Positions 61,236-64,000 of a stretch of DNA of 64,000 nt are shown here, in pieces. Below the pieces are notes generated by a model, which did no database searches, had not been told where the DNA came from, and was given only the letters and a program-made list of their open reading frames with translations. Numbering within the stretch: the first letter of the stretch is position 1; the number at the start of each line of letters is the position of its first letter. This DNA comes from Lichenicoccus sp965213775 (GTDB taxonomy: Bacteria; Pseudomonadota; Alphaproteobacteria; Acetobacterales; Acetobacteraceae), in the NCBI GenBank assembly GCA_965213775.1, contig CBDCAC010000005.1, positions 434,001 to 498,000 on the forward strand. Direction: 5' to 3'. Position numbers and translations under genes: made by a program.

Positions 61236-62067
61236 TGCCGCGTGGCGGTGCGCGCTCGCCGAAGAAGGCGCGGAAGGCCGCGGCGACCGTCTCCGGCGTC
61301 TCCTCGGCGAGGAAGTGGCCGGCCGGCACCGGACCGCCGCTGACCTCGTTGTCGACGCACTCGCGCCAGAGCTGCAGCGGGTCGTACCAGCCGCCGATGC
61401 GGCCGCGGCTGCCCCAGATCACCAGGACCGGGCAGGTCAGGCGGAGCCGGTGCCCGGCCTCGGCCGGTCGCGGCGAGACCGCCCGGCACGCCTCGGGCGG
61501 TGCGCGGCGCTGCCGCTCGCGCAGGCCGGCATGGGCGCGCAGGTAGTCGGCGACCGCTTCCGGGTGGAAGGACCGCGTGCTCTCGCCGGGCGCATCGGCG
61601 CGGAACCACTCCGGGGGCGCGTGGGTGACCAGCGCCTCGGGCTTGGGATGCAGCTGCCCGAACCAGCAGCTCGGATAGCCGGACAGCGCGTACGCCATGT
61701 CGTCGCGGTTGACGTGCTCGGGGATCGGCACGATCTCCAGCGTGGCGACGCGGCGCACGCGCCCGGGCGCGTCGAGCGCCATCCGGCAGGCCACGTGGCC
61801 GCCCAGACCGTGGCCCGCGACGCCGAACCGCGCGTGGCCCAGCCGGTCCATCAGCCCGAGCAGGTCGCCCGCCAGGGTCGCCTCGCTGCGATAGGGAGAG
61901 AGATCCGGACAGATCAGGGTGAAGCGGTCGGCGAGACCGGCGGCGACCGCGTGCCACATCGCGTGGGTCTGCGGCTGTCCGTGCAGCAGCAGCAGCACCG
62001 GCCCGGCACCGCCGGTGCGCATCCGCAGCGGACCGCTCTCGTCGAGGGTGAAGCCGTCGAAGAACAT
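61213..62067 (-). CDS. Alpha/beta hydrolase-fold protein related to haloacetate dehalogenase, nucleophile missing
   Basis: 284 residues. The fold begins LRMRTGGAGPVLLLLHGQPQTHAMW, with the HGQPQT oxyanion region of the haloacetate dehalogenase/epoxide hydrolase group, and ends with the conserved histidine in PAGHFLAEETPE. The nucleophile elbow normally reads GHDRG; here it is GHGLG (85-89), so position 87 is Gly (codon GGT). The cap region after ICPDL is also shortened. A covalent-aspartate mechanism is therefore not possible. The last seven residues or so come from the interspersed repeat. It diverges from the PLP decarboxylase gene across 98 bp. Confidence 0.8.
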   Translation of the reverse strand: MFFDGFTLDESGPLRMRTGGAGPVLLLLHGQPQTHAMWHAVAAGLADRFTLICPDLSPYRSEATLAGDLLGLMDRLGHARFGVAGHGLGGHVACRMALDAPGRVRRVATLEIVPIPEHVNRDDMAYALSGYPSCWFGQLHPKPEALVTHAPPEWFRADAPGESTRSFHPEAVADYLRAHAGLRERQRRAPPEACRAVSPRPAEAGHRLRLTCPVLVIWGSRGRIGGWYDPLQLWRECVDNEVSGGPVPAGHFLAEETPETVAAAFRAFFGERAPPRGKARGFAP

Positions 62068-62165
62068 AGTATTGCATACGCCGCGCGGTCGGCCGGGATC
62101 GAGGCTCGCGTGCATCGGCCGGCAAATCGTGGCAGAGCAGCCGGTCATCGCGGCGGGGGATGCGC

Positions 62166-63614
62166 ATGGCCAGCCTGGATCCCGAGGACTGGAGCGCGCT
62201 GCGCAGCCTCGGCCACACCATGCTCGACGACATGTTCGACCGGCTGCAGGGCGTGGCAGCGACGCCGGTCTGGCGGCGGATGCCCGACGCGCTGCGGACG
62301 GAGCTGCACGCGGGGCTGCCGCGCGAGGGCGCGCCACCGGAGCAGGTTTACGCCGCGTTCCGCCGGCTGGTGGAGCCGTACGGCGTCGGCAACACCCATC
62401 CGCGCTTCATGGGCTGGGTGCATGGCGGCGGCACCGCGATCGGCATGCTCGCCGAGCTACTGGCGGGCGGGCTGAACGCCAATCTCGGCGGACGCGACCA
62501 CGCCGCGATCGAGATCGAGCGCCAGGTGGTGCGCTGGGCCGCCGAGATGGTCGGCATGCCGCCCGAAGCCGGCGGGCTGCTGGTGACCGGTTCGTCGATG
62601 GCGAACATGATCGCGGTCCTGGTGGCACGCCGTCAGGCGGTCGGTGCGGCGGTGCGCACCGCGGGCGTCGGCGGCCTCGGCCTGGTCGGCTACGCCGCCG
62701 GCAGCGCGCATGGCTGCATCCCGCGCGCCTTCGACATGGCCGGCCTCGGCTCCGACGCGCTGCGCCGCATCGCCTGCGACCGGGATCACCGGATCAGCCT
62801 GTCGGCGCTGCGCGATGCCGTGCGACGCGACCGCGAGGCCGGGCTGCGACCGTTCCTGGTGGTGGGCACCGCGGGCGCGGTGGATACCGGCGCGATCGAC
62901 GATCTCGCCGCCCTCGCCGCGTTCTGCCGCGAGCAGGGCCTGTGGTTCCACGTCGACGGCGCGTTCGCCGCACTGGCGGCGCTGTCGCCGCTTCTGTGCC
63001 GCCAGCTCGACGGCATCGGCGAGGCCGACAGCCTGGCGTTCGACTTCCACAAATGGGCCCAGGTGCCCTACGACGCCGGCTGCGTGCTGGTGCGCGACGC
63101 CTCGCACCAGGCGGACGCGTTCGCGCAGAGCCTCGCCTACCTGGCGGGCAGCGACCGCGGCGTCTCCGGCAACCGGCCATGGCCGGCCGATCTCGGCCCC
63201 GACCTCTCGCGCGGCTTCCGCGCGCTCAAGGTGTGGATGACGCTGAAGACCTACGGCGCCGACCGCATCGGCCGGATGGTGGAAGCCTGCTGCGACGTCG
63301 CGACCCACCTGGCCGCGCGCATCGCGCGCGAGCCGGCGCTGGAGCTGCTGGCGCCGGTCAACCTCAACATCGTGTGCTTCCGCCTGCGTCGGCAGGGCGT
63401 CGATCTCGACGCGCTGAACGCCGAGCTGGTGCTCGACCTGCACGAGGCCGCGATCGCGGTGCCCTCGACCACCACGATCGACGGCCGTCGCGCGATACGC
63501 GCCGCCATCGTCAACCATCGCACCACCGAGGCGGACGCCGACGCGATGATCGACGGCCTGCTGCGGCTGGCCGGCCAGGCGGCTGCGGAGTCAAGGCAAG
63601 GGCTCCGCCCCTGA
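62166..63614 (+). CDS. Group II pyridoxal phosphate-dependent decarboxylase
   Basis: 482 residues from the second ATG, which has GGGGGA five bases upstream; an in-frame ATG is two codons earlier. Family features: HPRFMGWVHGGGTAIGM, GLLVTGSSMANMIAV, WFHVDGAFAALAAL (PLP-binding Asp) and Lys296 in FDFHKWAQVPYDAG. Members decarboxylate aromatic amino acids, glutamate or diaminobutyrate; this one lies nearest the aromatic-L-amino-acid type by eye, without certainty. Its last residues (RQGLRP) and stop codon fall inside the interspersed repeat. Confidence 0.88.
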   Translation: MASLDPEDWSALRSLGHTMLDDMFDRLQGVAATPVWRRMPDALRTELHAGLPREGAPPEQVYAAFRRLVEPYGVGNTHPRFMGWVHGGGTAIGMLAELLAGGLNANLGGRDHAAIEIERQVVRWAAEMVGMPPEAGGLLVTGSSMANMIAVLVARRQAVGAAVRTAGVGGLGLVGYAAGSAHGCIPRAFDMAGLGSDALRRIACDRDHRISLSALRDAVRRDREAGLRPFLVVGTAGAVDTGAIDDLAALAAFCREQGLWFHVDGAFAALAALSPLLCRQLDGIGEADSLAFDFHKWAQVPYDAGCVLVRDASHQADAFAQSLAYLAGSDRGVSGNRPWPADLGPDLSRGFRALKVWMTLKTYGADRIGRMVEACCDVATHLAARIAREPALELLAPVNLNIVCFRLRRQGVDLDALNAELVLDLHEAAIAVPSTTTIDGRRAIRAAIVNHRTTEADADAMIDGLLRLAGQAAAESRQGLRP

Positions 63615-63706
63615 CCCGTTGGGGCCGCAGGCCGCAAACCCCATCTTCTAAACTAAGGTTTTCAAAGGCTTGCCTTTGATGGGGTCGAGGGGCAAAGCCC
63701 CTCGCC
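63594..63706. repeat. Four-hairpin interspersed repeat, subfamily A, copy 6
   Basis: Orientation as the copies at 3190 and 61122: AAGGGCTCCGCCCCT, GGGGCCGCAGGCC, centre CATCTTCTAAACTAAGG, AAAGGCTTGCCTTT, AGGGGCAAAGCCCCT. It contains the end of the decarboxylase gene. The roughly 170 bp that follow hold no gene I can support. Confidence 0.87.
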
Positions 63707-63879
63707 TTCGCTTGAGCCTGCCGCTGCTGGCACCGGGACATGGCCAGCGGCTGATGCCCGCCCGCCGGGTCGACGCGGTGGCGTCGTGCGAGCGGCATGG
63801 CGCGGCTGGCGAACCGCTGCCATGCTGACGATCGAGCGGCCCGCGAGCCGGCAGCGGCCGAACCTGAGGGAGCGTCCGG

Positions 63880-64000
63880 GTGATCACCGAGGCCGACATC
63901 ATCAGCGGGTTCACCTGGATCCTCGGGCGCGAACCCTCTGCCGAGGAGATCATCGCCGCGCGACGGGACTACGCGACGCGCGACGCCGGCGTGCTGGAGG
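63880..64000 (+). CDS. Start of an unidentified protein (possibly FkbM-type methyltransferase or related)
   Basis: The 40 codons visible begin at a GTG with GAGGGAG seven bases upstream and run off the right edge. The protein starts with a helical segment, DIISGFTWILGREPSAEEI. An LGREP motif after such a helix is found at the N-terminus of some FkbM methyltransferases and glycosyltransferase-associated proteins, so this is a guess, not an assignment. Confidence 0.45.
   Translation, partial: MITEADIISGFTWILGREPSAEEIIAARRDYATRDAGVLE

Noticed and set aside
63713..63830. Short TTG-initiated frame after the last repeat
   Set aside because: About 38 codons without a ribosome site or recognisable features; not supported as a gene.

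Overview
The window is about 64 kb of very GC-rich DNA (close to 70% G+C by eye) packed with bacterial genes on both strands. Several things point to an alphaproteobacterium of the Rhodospirillales, most likely the Acetobacteraceae: the suf operon headed by an Rrf2 regulator, the tig-clpP-clpX-lon-hup block, the nuo operon followed by birA-coaX-rnj-DUF1467-proS-lolC-lolD, the editing-domain-free ProRS, CbtAB under a cobalamin riboswitch, and a general-stress (EcfG-type) promoter. The assignment is inferred from gene content and order; no marker gene was compared by alignment.

Layout. 1-2.1 kb: the end of a probable flagellum-associated DUF1217 gene and a secreted S10 serine carboxypeptidase. 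2.2-9.9 kb: a ketose 3-epimerase-like TIM barrel, an MBL-fold hydrolase behind a strongly degenerate PEP carboxylase homologue, an epoxide hydrolase and a DUF445 protein. 10-16.7 kb: a complete suf operon (Rrf2 regulator, sufB, C, D, S, a SufU-like scaffold, a SufT-like protein, SufA), mostly with overlapping stop/start codons. 16.8-24.3 kb: an RlmD/TrmA-type RNA methyltransferase, a RhlE-like DEAD-box helicase, a GH15 glucoamylase/trehalase-like enzyme, a CopD-like membrane protein and a bifunctional NAD(P)HX repair enzyme. 24.4-31.7 kb: tRNA-Leu, trigger factor, ClpP, ClpX, Lon, HU, tRNA-Val and tRNA-Asp, a protein-quality-control block. 31.7-44.7 kb: complex I genes nuoABCDEFGHIJKL-N, with nuoM absent. 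44.7-51.9 kb: biotin ligase, type III pantothenate kinase, RNase J, DUF1467, ProRS, LolC/E and LolD. 52-64 kb: a more accessory stretch with a MarR regulator, an HNH endonuclease, GluQ-RS, a GH13 enzyme, a tiny lipoprotein, two tandem aminotransferases, the riboswitch-controlled cbtBA pair with a divergent odd histidine phosphatase, an alpha/beta hydrolase without its nucleophile, a group II PLP decarboxylase and the first codons of an unidentified gene.

The most striking structure outside genes is an interspersed repeat of about 110 bp built of four successive hairpins with inverted ends. It occurs eight times (six copies of one subfamily, two of another). Every copy lies just past or at the 3' end of a gene, six of the eight lie between convergent genes, and none lies between divergent starts. 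In four genes the element supplies the final codons. This fits a mobile palindromic element or bidirectional terminator family that tolerates or serves gene ends.

Other points to check are the missing nuoM, the PEP carboxylase homologue without its catalytic loop and C-terminal motif, the nucleophile-less hydrolase, the RHG-less histidine phosphatase beside cbtAB, an exact GGAAC-N16-CGTT promoter before the GH15 gene, and a possible small RNA ending in a strong terminator upstream of proS.
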